Shown one piece after another: positions 32,658 through 41,841 of a stretch of 64,000 bases of DNA; position 1 is the first letter of the stretch, and every line of letters begins with the position of its first letter. The notes under the pieces were generated by a model that was not told the DNA's origin, did not search any database, and saw only the letters and a program-made list of their open reading frames with translations. The stretch is from Burkholderia diffusa. GTDB taxonomy: Bacteria; Pseudomonadota; Gammaproteobacteria; Burkholderiales; Burkholderiaceae. The position numbers and the translations under genes were made by a program. The stretch is from positions 18,143 to 82,142 of the forward strand of contig NZ_CABVPN010000035.1 in the NCBI RefSeq assembly GCF_902499115.1, in the 5' to 3' direction.

Positions 32658-35495
32658 TCAAGCAGCGCTCCGGGTTTCGCCGTTTTCAAACAGGTTCGAG
32701 AAGCAGCGGCCGCACAGCGTCGGATGATCGGCGTGCGCGCCGACGTCCTCGCGATAGTGCCAGCAGCGTTCGCACTTCTGGTACTTCGACGCCGCAACGT
32801 CGACGCTTTCCTGCGCTTCGTCGTCGACCTTCACGACCGTTGCCGCCGACGTGATCAGCACGAACTTCAGGTCTTCGCCGAGGCTCGCGAGTGCGTCGTA
32901 GCGCGCGCCGCTCGCATGCACGGCCACTTCCGCCTGCAGCGACGAACCGATGCGGTTCGCGGTGCGTGCCTCCTCGAGCGCCTTCGTCACGTTGCCGCGT
33001 ACGTCGCGCAGCAGCGCCCACTTCTCGATCAGCGCGGCCGAGCCGGCAACTTCCGGATACGCGTAGTAGGTTTCCGTGAATACGGTGTCGCTGGCCGGCT
33101 GGAACACCTTCCACGCTTCTTCCGCCGTGAACGACAGGAACGGCGCGAGCACGCGCAGCAGGCCGTGCGTGAGGTGGTACAGCGCGGTCTGCGCGGAGCG
33201 GCGTGCGCGCGAATCGGCCGCGCTCGTGTACAGGCGGTCCTTCAGCACGTCGAGGTAGAAGCCGCCGAGGTCTTCCGAGCAGTACGTCTGCAGCTTCGCG
33301 ACGACCGGGTGGAACTCGTACTTCTCGTAGTGGCCGAGCAGTTCCGTCTGCAGTTGCGCGGAGAACGCGACCGCGTAGCGGTCGATCTCGAGCCATTCGT
33401 CGACCGGCACCGCGTGCTGCGCATAGTCGAAGTCCGACAGGTTCGCGAGCAGGAAGCGCAGCGTGTTGCGGATGCGGCGATAGCCTTCCGTCACGCGCTT
33501 CAGGATTTCCTCGGAGATCGCGAGCTCGCCCGAATAGTCGGTCGACGCGATCCACAGGCGGATGATTTCCGCGCCGAGACGGTTCGCGACCTCATGCGGG
33601 TCGATGCCGTTGCCGAGCGACTTGCTCATCTTGCGGCCTTCGCCGTCGACCGTGAAGCCGTGCGTGAGCAGGCCCTTGTACGGCGCGCGGCCGTCGATCA
33701 TCGACGCGGTCAGCAGCGACGAGTGGAACCAGCCGCGGTGCTGGTCGGAGCCTTCGAGGTACAGGTCGGCCGGGAACTGCAGTTGATCCTTGTGCGAGCC
33801 GCGCAGCACGTGCCAGTGCGTCGTGCCCGAATCGAACCACACGTCGAGCGTGTCGCGGTTCTTTTCGTACAGGTTCGCGTCGTCGCCGATCAGCTCGCGC
33901 GGGTCGAGCGTCTGCCACGCCTCGATGCCCGACTGCTCGACACGTTTCGCGACTTCCTCGAGCAGCTCCAGCGTGCGCGGGTGCAGCTCGCCGGTTTCCT
34001 TGTGCACGAAGAACGCCATCGGCACGCCCCACTGGCGCTGGCGCGACAGTGTCCAGTCGGGACGGTTCGCGATCATGCTGAACAGGCGCTGCTTGCCCCA
34101 CGACGGGTAGAACGCGGTCGCCTCGATGCCCTCGAGCGCGGTTTCGCGCAGCGTCTTGCCGTCGTCGCGCGGGGTGACGTCCATGCCGGCGAACCACTGC
34201 GACGTCGCGCGGTAGATGATCGGCGTCTTGTGGCGCCAGCAGTGCATGTAGCTGTGCGTGTACTTCTCGCTGCGCAGCAGCGAGCCGGCCGCGTTCAGTG
34301 CGTCGACGATCTTCGGGTTCGCGTCCCAGATCGACAGGCCGCCGAACAGCGGCAGCGATTCGATGTAGCGGCCGTCGCCCATCACCGGGTTGATGATGTC
34401 CGAGTCGGTCATCCCGTGCGCCTTGCACGACTGGAAGTCCTCGATGCCGTACGCGGGCGACGAGTGCACGACGCCGGTACCGGTATCGGTCGTCACGTAG
34501 TCGCCGAGGTAGACGGGCGCGGTGCGCTTGTAGCCGGGGTGGGCCGATGCGAGCGGGTGGTGGAAGCGCAGGTTCGCGAGCTTCACGCCGGGGGTGGTCG
34601 CGACGACGCGGCCGGTCAGCTTGAAGTCGGTCATGCAGGCTTCGACGCGTTCTTGCGCGATGATCAGCAGCCCGCGCTCGGTGTCGACCAGCGCATAGAC
34701 GATTTCCGGATGGAGGTTCAGCGCCTGGTTGGCGGGGATCGTCCACGGCGTGGTGGTCCAGATCACGATGCCGCCCTCGGCGCGCGGCAGCGCCGGCAGG
34801 CCGAACGCCTGCGCGGTCTTTTCCGGTTCCGCGAATGCGAACATCACGTCGATCGTCGGGTCGGTGCGGTCCTTGTACTCGACCTCCGCCTCGGCGAGTG
34901 CCGAGCCGCAGTCGAAGCACCAGTTCACCGGCTTCAGCCCGCGATACACATAGCCCTTCTCGATGATCTTGCCGAGCGCGCGGATCTCTTCCGCCTCGTT
35001 GACGAAGTTCATCGTCTTGTACGGATTCGCCCAGTCGCCGAGCACGCCGAGGCGCTTGAAGCCGACCTTCTGCTTCTCGATCTGCTCGGTCGCGTACGCG
35101 CGCGCCTTGCTCATCACTTCGGCCGCCGGCAGCGACTTGCCGAACTGCTTTTCGATCTGGATCTCGATCGGCATCCCGTGGCAATCCCAGCCCGGCACGT
35201 ACGGCGCGTCGAAGCCGGCCATGTTGCGCGACTTGACGACGATGTCCTTCAGGATCTTGTTGACCGCGTGACCGAGGTGGATGTCGCCGTTCGCATACGG
35301 GGGGCCGTCGTGCAGGATGAACTTCGGCCGGCCCTGGCTGGCCGCGCGGATCTTCTCGTAGATGCCGCGCTCTTCCCATTCCTTGACCCACTGCGGCTCG
35401 CGCTTGGGCAGGTCGCCGCGCATCGGGAACGGCGTGTCGAGCAGGTTGACCGGATACTTGGCCTGCGGTTTCGAATCGGCTTTCTTGTTGCTCAT
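32658..35495 (-). CDS. ileS: Isoleucyl-tRNA synthetase
   Basis: The 945-residue class I synthetase has the HIGH motif as HLGH (GDIHLGHAVNK), KMSKS (RKMSKSLGNGIDP), the editing domain (IVIWTTTPWTIPANQ) and a C-terminal zinc site (CERCWHY and CGRC). The layout is the bacterial IleS1 type. It lies between ribF and lspA on the minus strand, a conserved order (ribF-ileS-lspA). A full-length open frame on the other strand is only its shadow. Confidence 0.97.
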   Translation of the reverse strand: MSNKKADSKPQAKYPVNLLDTPFPMRGDLPKREPQWVKEWEERGIYEKIRAASQGRPKFILHDGPPYANGDIHLGHAVNKILKDIVVKSRNMAGFDAPYVPGWDCHGMPIEIQIEKQFGKSLPAAEVMSKARAYATEQIEKQKVGFKRLGVLGDWANPYKTMNFVNEAEEIRALGKIIEKGYVYRGLKPVNWCFDCGSALAEAEVEYKDRTDPTIDVMFAFAEPEKTAQAFGLPALPRAEGGIVIWTTTPWTIPANQALNLHPEIVYALVDTERGLLIIAQERVEACMTDFKLTGRVVATTPGVKLANLRFHHPLASAHPGYKRTAPVYLGDYVTTDTGTGVVHSSPAYGIEDFQSCKAHGMTDSDIINPVMGDGRYIESLPLFGGLSIWDANPKIVDALNAAGSLLRSEKYTHSYMHCWRHKTPIIYRATSQWFAGMDVTPRDDGKTLRETALEGIEATAFYPSWGKQRLFSMIANRPDWTLSRQRQWGVPMAFFVHKETGELHPRTLELLEEVAKRVEQSGIEAWQTLDPRELIGDDANLYEKNRDTLDVWFDSGTTHWHVLRGSHKDQLQFPADLYLEGSDQHRGWFHSSLLTASMIDGRAPYKGLLTHGFTVDGEGRKMSKSLGNGIDPHEVANRLGAEIIRLWIASTDYSGELAISEEILKRVTEGYRRIRNTLRFLLANLSDFDYAQHAVPVDEWLEIDRYAVAFSAQLQTELLGHYEKYEFHPVVAKLQTYCSEDLGGFYLDVLKDRLYTSAADSRARRSAQTALYHLTHGLLRVLAPFLSFTAEEAWKVFQPASDTVFTETYYAYPEVAGSAALIEKWALLRDVRGNVTKALEEARTANRIGSSLQAEVAVHASGARYDALASLGEDLKFVLITSAATVVKVDDEAQESVDVAASKYQKCERCWHYREDVGAHADHPTLCGRCFSNLFENGETRSAA

Positions 35496-35597
35496 GATGG
35501 GATCGCTATCTAAATCGGGGGACGCTCGGGCGTCGTGAATCGGGGATGCGCGCGAGTGGGCGGCGCGAGGGTGCGGCGCCAGGCGCCGCCGTCCGGA

Positions 35598-36590
35598 TCA
35601 GCTAATTCGGTCGGTTGCCGACGTCGAGAAGCCGGTCGCGCGGCTGCCCGGCGCACGGTCGCGCTCGATGAAGTACGCGCGCGCGTTCGCGACGTCCAGT
35701 GCGATCGCGCGCGACAGCGCCTCGAGATCGTCGTACTTCGCCTCGTCACGCAGCTTCTTCAGGAATTCAACGCGGATCAGCTTGCCGTACGCGTCGCCGT
35801 GCCAGTCGAGCAGGTGGACTTCGAGCAGCACGCGGCCGGAATCGTCGACGGTCGGGCGCAGCCCGAGGCTCGCGACGCCCGGCAGCGGGTCGGGGCCGAG
35901 GCCGTGCACCTGCACGACGAAGATGCCCGCGAGCGCCGGCCGCTTGTGCGCGATCGGCAGGTTCAGCGTCGGGAAACCGAGGTCGCGGCCGAGCTTCAGC
36001 CCGTGCGCGACGTGGCCGCTGATCGCATAGCCGTGGCCCAGCGCCTGCGCAGCCGCGCCGAGATCGCCCGCGGCGAGCGCGGCGCGCACGCCCGAGCTCG
36101 AGATGCGCGTGCCGTCGCTGCCGGCGACCGTGCCCATCTGCTCGACCTCGAAGCCGTACTGTTCGCCGGCCGCCTTCAGCGTGTCGAAGGTGCCCGCGCG
36201 CTTCGCGCCGTAGCAGAAATCGTCGCCGACCATCATCCAGCGCGTGTGCAGCCCGTTCACCAGCGTGCGTTCGACGAACGCCTGCGGCGACTGGCTCGCG
36301 AAGGTGTGGTTGAAGTGCTCGACGACGACGCGGTCGACACCGTGATCGCGCAGCGCCTCGAGCTTGTCGCGCAGCATCGCGATGCGCGGCGGCGCGCCGG
36401 CCGGATTGAAGAATTCGCGCGGGTGCGGCTCGAACGTCATCACGCACACGGGCAGGCCGCGCGCGTCCGCTGCCGCGCGCACGCGCGCGAGCAGGGCCTG
36501 GTGGCCGCGATGGACACCGTCGAAGTTGCCGATCGTCAGCGCGCACGGGGCACGGCTCTCGGCGTTGGGCAGGCCGCGGAAGACTTTCAC
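35598..36590 (-). CDS. ribF: Bifunctional riboflavin kinase/FMN adenylyltransferase
   Basis: The 330-residue protein has the adenylyltransferase half (TIGNFDGVHRGHQALL, FEPHPREFF, SSSGVRAALAAGD) and the flavokinase half (HGLKLGRDLGFPTLNLPI, EVHLLDWHGDAYG). It makes FMN and FAD from riboflavin. The GTG at 36590 begins the conserved sequence (KVFRGLPNAE); the 15 residues upstream in the open frame are unconserved. No FMN riboswitch is visible upstream. First gene of the ribF-ileS-lspA group. Confidence 0.95.
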   Translation of the reverse strand: MKVFRGLPNAESRAPCALTIGNFDGVHRGHQALLARVRAAADARGLPVCVMTFEPHPREFFNPAGAPPRIAMLRDKLEALRDHGVDRVVVEHFNHTFASQSPQAFVERTLVNGLHTRWMMVGDDFCYGAKRAGTFDTLKAAGEQYGFEVEQMGTVAGSDGTRISSSGVRAALAAGDLGAAAQALGHGYAISGHVAHGLKLGRDLGFPTLNLPIAHKRPALAGIFVVQVHGLGPDPLPGVASLGLRPTVDDSGRVLLEVHLLDWHGDAYGKLIRVEFLKKLRDEAKYDDLEALSRAIALDVANARAYFIERDRAPGSRATGFSTSATDRIS

Positions 36591-36713
36591 GATAGCGGAT
36601 GCAGCGGTCGGGGAATGGGCGGTGGGATGCCGCAAAGCAGAAGATTATAAACGTTCGGGCGGCCCGGCGGCCGAGAAGGGGGGAAACGCGGGGGCGAATG
36701 GTAAAATTCGCGG

Positions 36714-37376
36714 ATGAAAAAACTCGTGATCCTGATTTCCGGTCGCGGCAGCAACATGGAGGCCATCGTCCGCGCGTGCGCGCAGGAACGCTGGCCGGCC
36801 GAGGTCGCTGCCGTGATCGCCAACCGGCCCGACGCGGCCGGCCTGGCTTTTGCCGCGTCGCACGGGGTGGCGACCGCGGTGGTCGACCATCGCTCGTTCG
36901 ACGGCCGCGACAGCTTTGACGCGGCGCTCGCCGCCGAGATTGACCGTTTCGCGCCCGATCTCGTCGTGCTCGCCGGCTTCATGCGCATCCTCACGCCTGA
37001 TTTCGTCAGACGATATGAGGGCCGGCTGCTGAACATCCATCCGTCGTTGCTGCCGAGCTTCAAGGGCATCCACACGCACCAGCAGGCGCTGGATGCCGGC
37101 GTCGCGCTGCATGGCGCGAGCGTGCATTTCGTGATTCCCGAACTCGACAGCGGCGCGATCGTCGCGCAGGGCGCGGTGCCCGTGCGCGCGGGCGACGACG
37201 CGGCCGCGCTCGCGCAGCGCGTGCTGACGGTCGAGCACGTGCTGTATCCGCGTGCCGTGCGCTGGTTCGTCGAGGGGCGCCTGCGCCTCGAGAACGGCCG
37301 GGCAGTGGTGCCGCCGGATGAGGCGCGCTGGATTTTCGCGGATCAACCGCATACCGAAACGAGCGAGGGCGTATGA
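36714..37376 (+). CDS. purN: Phosphoribosylglycinamide formyltransferase
   Basis: The 220-residue enzyme transfers the formyl group from 10-formyl-THF to GAR in purine synthesis. Motifs are ISGRGSNMEAI (phosphate loop), LAGFMRILTPDF, NIHPSLLPSFKGIHTH with the catalytic His, and ELDSGAIVAQ. It overlaps the next gene by ATGA. It is divergent from ribF with 123 bp between. Confidence 0.96.
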   Translation: MKKLVILISGRGSNMEAIVRACAQERWPAEVAAVIANRPDAAGLAFAASHGVATAVVDHRSFDGRDSFDAALAAEIDRFAPDLVVLAGFMRILTPDFVRRYEGRLLNIHPSLLPSFKGIHTHQQALDAGVALHGASVHFVIPELDSGAIVAQGAVPVRAGDDAAALAQRVLTVEHVLYPRAVRWFVEGRLRLENGRAVVPPDEARWIFADQPHTETSEGV

Positions 37377-38635
37377 AGCTGCACGGATTCCTGATTGGCC
37401 AGACCGAGACCTTGCTGGCCGAGGTGCTGAAGTTCACCGGCCCGGCCGACGCGACCACGAGCCGGTTCTTCCGCGCGCACCCGAAGCTCGGCCACGCCGA
37501 GCGCGGCGTGATCGCCGAGGCGGTGTTCGCGGTGCTGCGCCGGAAGATGGAGTTTTCGCACCTGGCCGAGAGTGGCACGGGCAGCCCCGCGCGGCGCCTG
37601 ACGCTGCTCGGCCTGATGCAGACCCTCGGCCGCAATGCGCTGAAGCCGTTCGTGTCCGACACCGAGGCCGCGTGGCTCGAGCACGTGTCGAAGATCGATC
37701 CGGCGAGCCTGCCGGTGCGCGTGCGCACGAACCTGCCGGACTGGATCTACCAGGCGCTGTCGGCCCGTTTCGATGCCGAGGAACTCGCGCAGCTCGCCGC
37801 GGCGCTGAACTACCCGGCGCCGCTGGACCTGCGCGCCAACGCGCAGAAGGCGACGCGCGATCAGGTGATCGACGCGCTGCGCGCGAACGGCATCGACGCG
37901 GGCGAGACGCCGTTTGCGCCGCACGGCGTGCGCGTCGTCGGCAAGCCGGCGCTCACGCGCCTGAAGCTGTTCGAGGAAGGTCAGATCGAGGTGCAGGACG
38001 AGGGCAGCCAGCTGCTGTGCTCGCTGGTCGCGCCGCGACGCGGCGAGATGGTCGTCGATTTCTGCGCGGGCGCCGGCGGCAAGACGCTCGCGCTCGGCGC
38101 GATGATGCGCTCGACCGGGCGCCTGTATGCATTCGACGTGTCGGAAAAGCGCCTCACGAAGCTGAAGCCGCGCCTCGCGCGCAGCGGGCTATCGAACGTG
38201 AATCCGGTGCTGATCGACAGCGAGCACGACGCGAAGATCAAGCGGCTCGCCGGCAAGATCGACCGCGTGCTGGTCGACGCGCCGTGCAGCGGTCTCGGCA
38301 CGCTGCGCCGCAACCCCGACCTCAAGTGGCGCCAGACGCGCACGTCGATCGAGGAACTCACGCCGAAGCAGGCGTCGATCCTCGCGAGCGCCGCGCGTCT
38401 CGTGAAGAAGGGCGGCCGGCTCGTATATGCGACCTGCAGCGTGCTCGACGCGGAGAACGAAGCGATCGTCGAGCAGTTCCTGGCCGATCATCCGGACTTC
38501 GTGCTGGTGCCCGCGCAGAAGGTGCTGGCCGACCAGCGCATCGCGCTCGAGACCGGCGACTACCTGTCGCTGTGGCCGCACCGCCATGCGACCGACGGCT
38601 TCTTCGCCGCGGTGCTCGAACGGCGCGCGCAGTAA
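37373..38635 (+). CDS. RsmB/NOP-family RNA m5C methyltransferase
   Basis: The 420-residue protein has the NOL1/NOP2/sun core: VVDFCAGAGGKTLALGAMM as SAM motif I, the motif IV cysteine in DAPCSGLGTLRRNPD, and the catalytic cysteine in YATCSVLDAENE. Residues 1-150 are helical and NusB-like but diverged. The target is rRNA cytosine C5; C967 of 16S is the classic RsmB site, but a second RsmB paralog usually sits by fmt in this group, so I give no symbol. Coupled to purN by a 4-bp overlap. Confidence 0.88.
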   Translation: MKLHGFLIGQTETLLAEVLKFTGPADATTSRFFRAHPKLGHAERGVIAEAVFAVLRRKMEFSHLAESGTGSPARRLTLLGLMQTLGRNALKPFVSDTEAAWLEHVSKIDPASLPVRVRTNLPDWIYQALSARFDAEELAQLAAALNYPAPLDLRANAQKATRDQVIDALRANGIDAGETPFAPHGVRVVGKPALTRLKLFEEGQIEVQDEGSQLLCSLVAPRRGEMVVDFCAGAGGKTLALGAMMRSTGRLYAFDVSEKRLTKLKPRLARSGLSNVNPVLIDSEHDAKIKRLAGKIDRVLVDAPCSGLGTLRRNPDLKWRQTRTSIEELTPKQASILASAARLVKKGGRLVYATCSVLDAENEAIVEQFLADHPDFVLVPAQKVLADQRIALETGDYLSLWPHRHATDGFFAAVLERRAQ

Positions 38636-38650
38636 CGGCAGGACCCACGG

Positions 38651-40030
38651 ATGATGCAGAACCGCCTGCTGTCGCACCGGCTCGCGTCGGTGATCCGCGA
38701 CTTCAACCAGCCCGTGATGATCTGGCAGGCAGCGATCCTCGTTGGCGCGCTGTGTTTCGCGTGGGTCGCCGCGCGCTTCGTGCACGGCCGCATCGACGCG
38801 CGCCGGCGCGCGGCCGGCCGGACGCCGGGTGCCGGTGCGCAAAGCCTGAAGCGCGCGCTGTTCCCGCTGTTCGGCGGCCTGTTCGTGCTGGCCGCGCAGC
38901 TTGGGTTCGACCCGTTCATGTCGACGTCGCTGCTGTCGCTCGCGCTCGTGCCGCTGTTCGGCATCGGGTTGATCTACGTACTGTTCTTCTTCGCGCGGCG
39001 CGTGTTTGCCCGTGACGGCCACACGCATGCGTGGCTGTCGATCGTCGAGAAGATCGTGTCGGTGATCGTGTGGGCGGCGATGGTGCTCACGGTGCTGGGG
39101 ATCCAGCGCGACGTGATCGCGTGGCTCGACAGCGTGCAGTTCCGCGTCGCGAATGCACACCTGACGTTGTTGTCGGTGATATCCGGCGCGCTGTGGGTGT
39201 GCGTGACGCTGATGGTCGCGATGTGGCTCGGCTCCGTGTTCGAGGAGCGACTCGCGCGCGCCTCCACGCTCGACGCGAACCTGAAGGTCGTGCTGTCACG
39301 GGTCGGCCGCGCGCTGCTCGTGTTCGCGGCGATCCTGATCGGGCTGTCGCTCGTCGGCATCGACGTGACGGTGCTCGGCGTGTTCGGCGGCGCGGTGGGC
39401 GTCGGCCTCGGCTTCGGGCTGCAGAAGATCGCCAGCAATTACGTGTCGGGCTTCATCATCCTGCTCGACCGCTCGTTGCGGCTCGGCGACGCGATCAGCG
39501 TCGGCGGGCTGCAGGGCGTCGTCACGCAGATTCGCACGCGTTATACGGTCGTGCGCGGCCTCGACGGCAACGAGACGCTGATCCCGAACGAGAAACTGAT
39601 CACCGACGTCGTGCAGAACCAGTCGTCGTACCTGACGCGCGGCTATGCGAAGGTCGCCGTGCAGGTCGCCTATACCAGCGACGTCGAGCAGGCGCTCTCG
39701 GTGCTCGCGGAAGCCGCGAACGGCGTGCCGCGCGTGCTCGCGGAGCCGGCGCCGACCGCGTACCTGGTCAGCTTCGGCGCGGACGGGATCGATCTGGAGC
39801 TCGGTTTCTGGATCGAGGATTCGGCGAAAGGCACGTCGGGCGTGCGTTCGTCCGTGAACCGCAACATCTGGCGGCTTTTCGGCGAGCACGGAATCTCGAT
39901 TCCGTTTCCTCAGCGCGAAGTGCGCGTGGTCGGCCTGCCCGACGGGTTTGCCGCGACCGGCATGGTGGCCGAGGGCGTGTCCGCGGCGGCGGTCAACGGC
40001 GCGGGGGACGGGCAGGCGTCGGCGGCCTAG
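38651..40030 (+). CDS. MscS-family mechanosensitive channel
   Basis: The 459-residue protein has about six helices and the MscS pore signature: GVFGGAVGVGLGFGLQKIASNYVSG cut into the Gly/Ala-rich TM3 and its QKIASNY kink, then LDRSLRLGDAIS and NEKLITDVVQN of the beta domain. It is longer than E. coli MscS (286) by extra N-terminal helices, as in YbdG-like paralogs. It probably releases solutes at low osmolarity. Only 15 bp after the upstream methyltransferase gene, so likely in one operon with purN. Confidence 0.92.
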   Translation: MMQNRLLSHRLASVIRDFNQPVMIWQAAILVGALCFAWVAARFVHGRIDARRRAAGRTPGAGAQSLKRALFPLFGGLFVLAAQLGFDPFMSTSLLSLALVPLFGIGLIYVLFFFARRVFARDGHTHAWLSIVEKIVSVIVWAAMVLTVLGIQRDVIAWLDSVQFRVANAHLTLLSVISGALWVCVTLMVAMWLGSVFEERLARASTLDANLKVVLSRVGRALLVFAAILIGLSLVGIDVTVLGVFGGAVGVGLGFGLQKIASNYVSGFIILLDRSLRLGDAISVGGLQGVVTQIRTRYTVVRGLDGNETLIPNEKLITDVVQNQSSYLTRGYAKVAVQVAYTSDVEQALSVLAEAANGVPRVLAEPAPTAYLVSFGADGIDLELGFWIEDSAKGTSGVRSSVNRNIWRLFGEHGISIPFPQREVRVVGLPDGFAATGMVAEGVSAAAVNGAGDGQASAA

Positions 40031-40240
40031 GCGCGAATCGGGCAAATCGGGCGGTCAGAACCGGAGCGCGGGGCTTTCCCGGTCCGCCGATGGACTGTCC
40101 GCGTTGCGTCAAGACAAGAAAATATTCATTTTTTACAAAGACTTGGAACGGTTGAAGTAAAATTCCGGTCTACACGCGGTATGCTTTCATTTTTATGACG
40201 TCGGCCTGCGCCGGCGTCGCTCTCACCACAGGTAACTGCC

Positions 40241-41437
40241 TTGTTGAATTCCCTGCTCGATTTTCTTTCCCACGGGCTCCTGCGCTTTTCGTGGTGGCAG
40301 GTCGCGCTGTTCGCGCTCGCCGTCACGCACGTCACGATCATCGGCGTGACGGTCTACCTGCACCGCTGCCAGGCGCACCGCGCGCTGGAGCTGCACCCGA
40401 TCGCGAGCCACTTCTTCCGTGTCTGGCTGTGGATGACGACGGGCATGCTGACGGGCCAGTGGGCCGCGATCCATCGCAAGCACCATGCGAAATGCGAAAC
40501 CGAGGAAGATCCGCACAGCCCGCAGACGCGCGGCATCTGGAAGGTGTTCCTCGAAGGCGCCGAGCTGTATCGCGCGGAAGCGAAGAACGAAGAAACGATG
40601 CGCAAGTTCAGCCACGGCACGCCGAATGACTGGATCGAGCGCAATCTGTACTCGAAGTACCCGATCCTTGGCGTGAGCCTGATGATGGTGATCGACGTCG
40701 CGCTGTTCGGCGTGCTCGGCCTGACCGTGTGGGCCGTGCAGATGGTCTGGATTCCGTTCTGGGCCGCGGGCGTCGTGAACGGGTTCGGCCACTTCTGGGG
40801 CTACCGCAACTTCAACTCGGCCGACGCGAGCACGAACCTGTTCCCGTGGGGCATCGTGATCGGCGGCGAAGAACTGCACAACAACCACCACACGTTCGCG
40901 ACGTCGGCGAAGCTGTCGAACAAGTGGTACGAGTTCGATATCGGCTGGATGTACATCCGCATCATGTCGGCATTCGGTCTCGCGAAGGTGAAGAAGGTCG
41001 CCCCGACCCCGCGTCTGAACAAGCCGAAGACGGTGCTCGACCAGGAAACGCTGCAGGCCGTGCTGTCGAACCGCTACGAAGTGATGGCGCGCTACGGCAA
41101 GGCCGTGAAGCGTGCGTACCGCCAGGAGCTCGCGCACCTGAAGGAACTCGGTTCGAGCGAGAAGTACCAGCTGATGCGTGGCGCGCGCAAGTGGTTCCAC
41201 AAGGATGCCGACGGCCTCGACGAGCCGCAGAAGAAGCTGCTGCCGGAGATTTTCGCGAACAGCCAGAAGCTGCATACGTACTTCCAGCTGCGCCAGGATC
41301 TGGCCGCGATCTGGGATCGTTCGACCGCCTCGCGCGAACAGCTGCTCGCGCAATTGCAGGATTGGTGCCATCGCGCGGAACAAAGCGGCATCAAGGCGCT
41401 GCAGGAATTCGCGACGCGCCTGCGTCGCTACGCCTGA
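40241..41437 (+). CDS. Fatty acid (acyl-lipid/acyl-CoA) desaturase
   Basis: The 398-residue membrane enzyme has the three His boxes of the delta-9 family: HRCQAHR, HRKHH and HNNHH, among four hydrophobic segments. It introduces a double bond with a di-iron centre and so adjusts membrane fluidity. The C-terminal 120 residues are a soluble helical extension. The start is a TTG at 40241, with a second TTG next to it; the site upstream is weak. A terminator follows. The 210 bp upstream are AT-rich and hold the promoter region. Confidence 0.9.
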   Translation: MLNSLLDFLSHGLLRFSWWQVALFALAVTHVTIIGVTVYLHRCQAHRALELHPIASHFFRVWLWMTTGMLTGQWAAIHRKHHAKCETEEDPHSPQTRGIWKVFLEGAELYRAEAKNEETMRKFSHGTPNDWIERNLYSKYPILGVSLMMVIDVALFGVLGLTVWAVQMVWIPFWAAGVVNGFGHFWGYRNFNSADASTNLFPWGIVIGGEELHNNHHTFATSAKLSNKWYEFDIGWMYIRIMSAFGLAKVKKVAPTPRLNKPKTVLDQETLQAVLSNRYEVMARYGKAVKRAYRQELAHLKELGSSEKYQLMRGARKWFHKDADGLDEPQKKLLPEIFANSQKLHTYFQLRQDLAAIWDRSTASREQLLAQLQDWCHRAEQSGIKALQEFATRLRRYA

Positions 41438-41468
41438 TTCGAAATCGATTAGAATCTCAGGACGTCAC

Positions 41469-41494
41469 AAACCCCGCGTTGGCGGGGTTTTTTC
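41469..41494 (+). terminator. Intrinsic terminator after desaturase gene
   Basis: ACCCCGC, a GTTG loop and GCGGGGT are followed by TTTTTTC. Confidence 0.9.
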
Positions 41495-41591
41495 ATTTGG
41501 GCGGCTGGTTTTCGAAGGGCGACCGGAAGCGCCGGAATTCGTGTGAGGCTTGGGGCGCGGCGACGTGGCGCTCCGGGTGATAGCGTAGAGG

Positions 41592-41828
41592 ATGGGGCTG
41601 GAGTGCGCGCTGAAGCGCTGACTCGGACCGACCGCGAAGCATGGGGCCCGAGTAAGTGCTGAAGGACTGACTCGGACCGACCGCGAAGCATGGGGCCCGA
41701 GTAAGTGCTGAAGGACTGACTCGGGCCGACCGCGAAGCATGGGACCCGAATAAGTGCTGAAGCACTAACTCGGGCCGACCGCGAAGCATGGGACCCGAGT
41801 AAGTGCTGAAGCACTAACTCGGGCCGAC
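41592..41828. repeat. Five tandem 49-bp units in the nadA leader, each able to form a hairpin
   Basis: Units start at 41592, 41641, 41690, 41739 and 41788 with an exact 49-bp period; the fifth ends at the nadA ribosome site. Each holds a hairpin: CCCGAGTAAGTGC, a TGAA loop and GCACTAACTCGGG in the last copy. Copy 1 has GCGC/GCGC where copies 4-5 have GTGC/GCAC, so the stem is kept by paired changes. The linker CCGACCGCGAAGCATGGG is nearly constant. The array is probably transcribed as the 5' leader of nadA-nadC. No coding role: 49 is not a multiple of three. Confidence 0.93.
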
Positions 41829-41841
41829 AGGAGATATGGAG

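Noticed and set aside
32538..35513. 991-codon open frame antisense to ileS
   Set aside because: Arg/Val/Ala/Asp composition without any domain; ileS on the other strand is unambiguous. High GC leaves the antisense frame open.
41592..41828. 49-bp tandem repeats as a CRISPR array
   Set aside because: There are no unique spacers, the units are continuous, and no cas genes are near.
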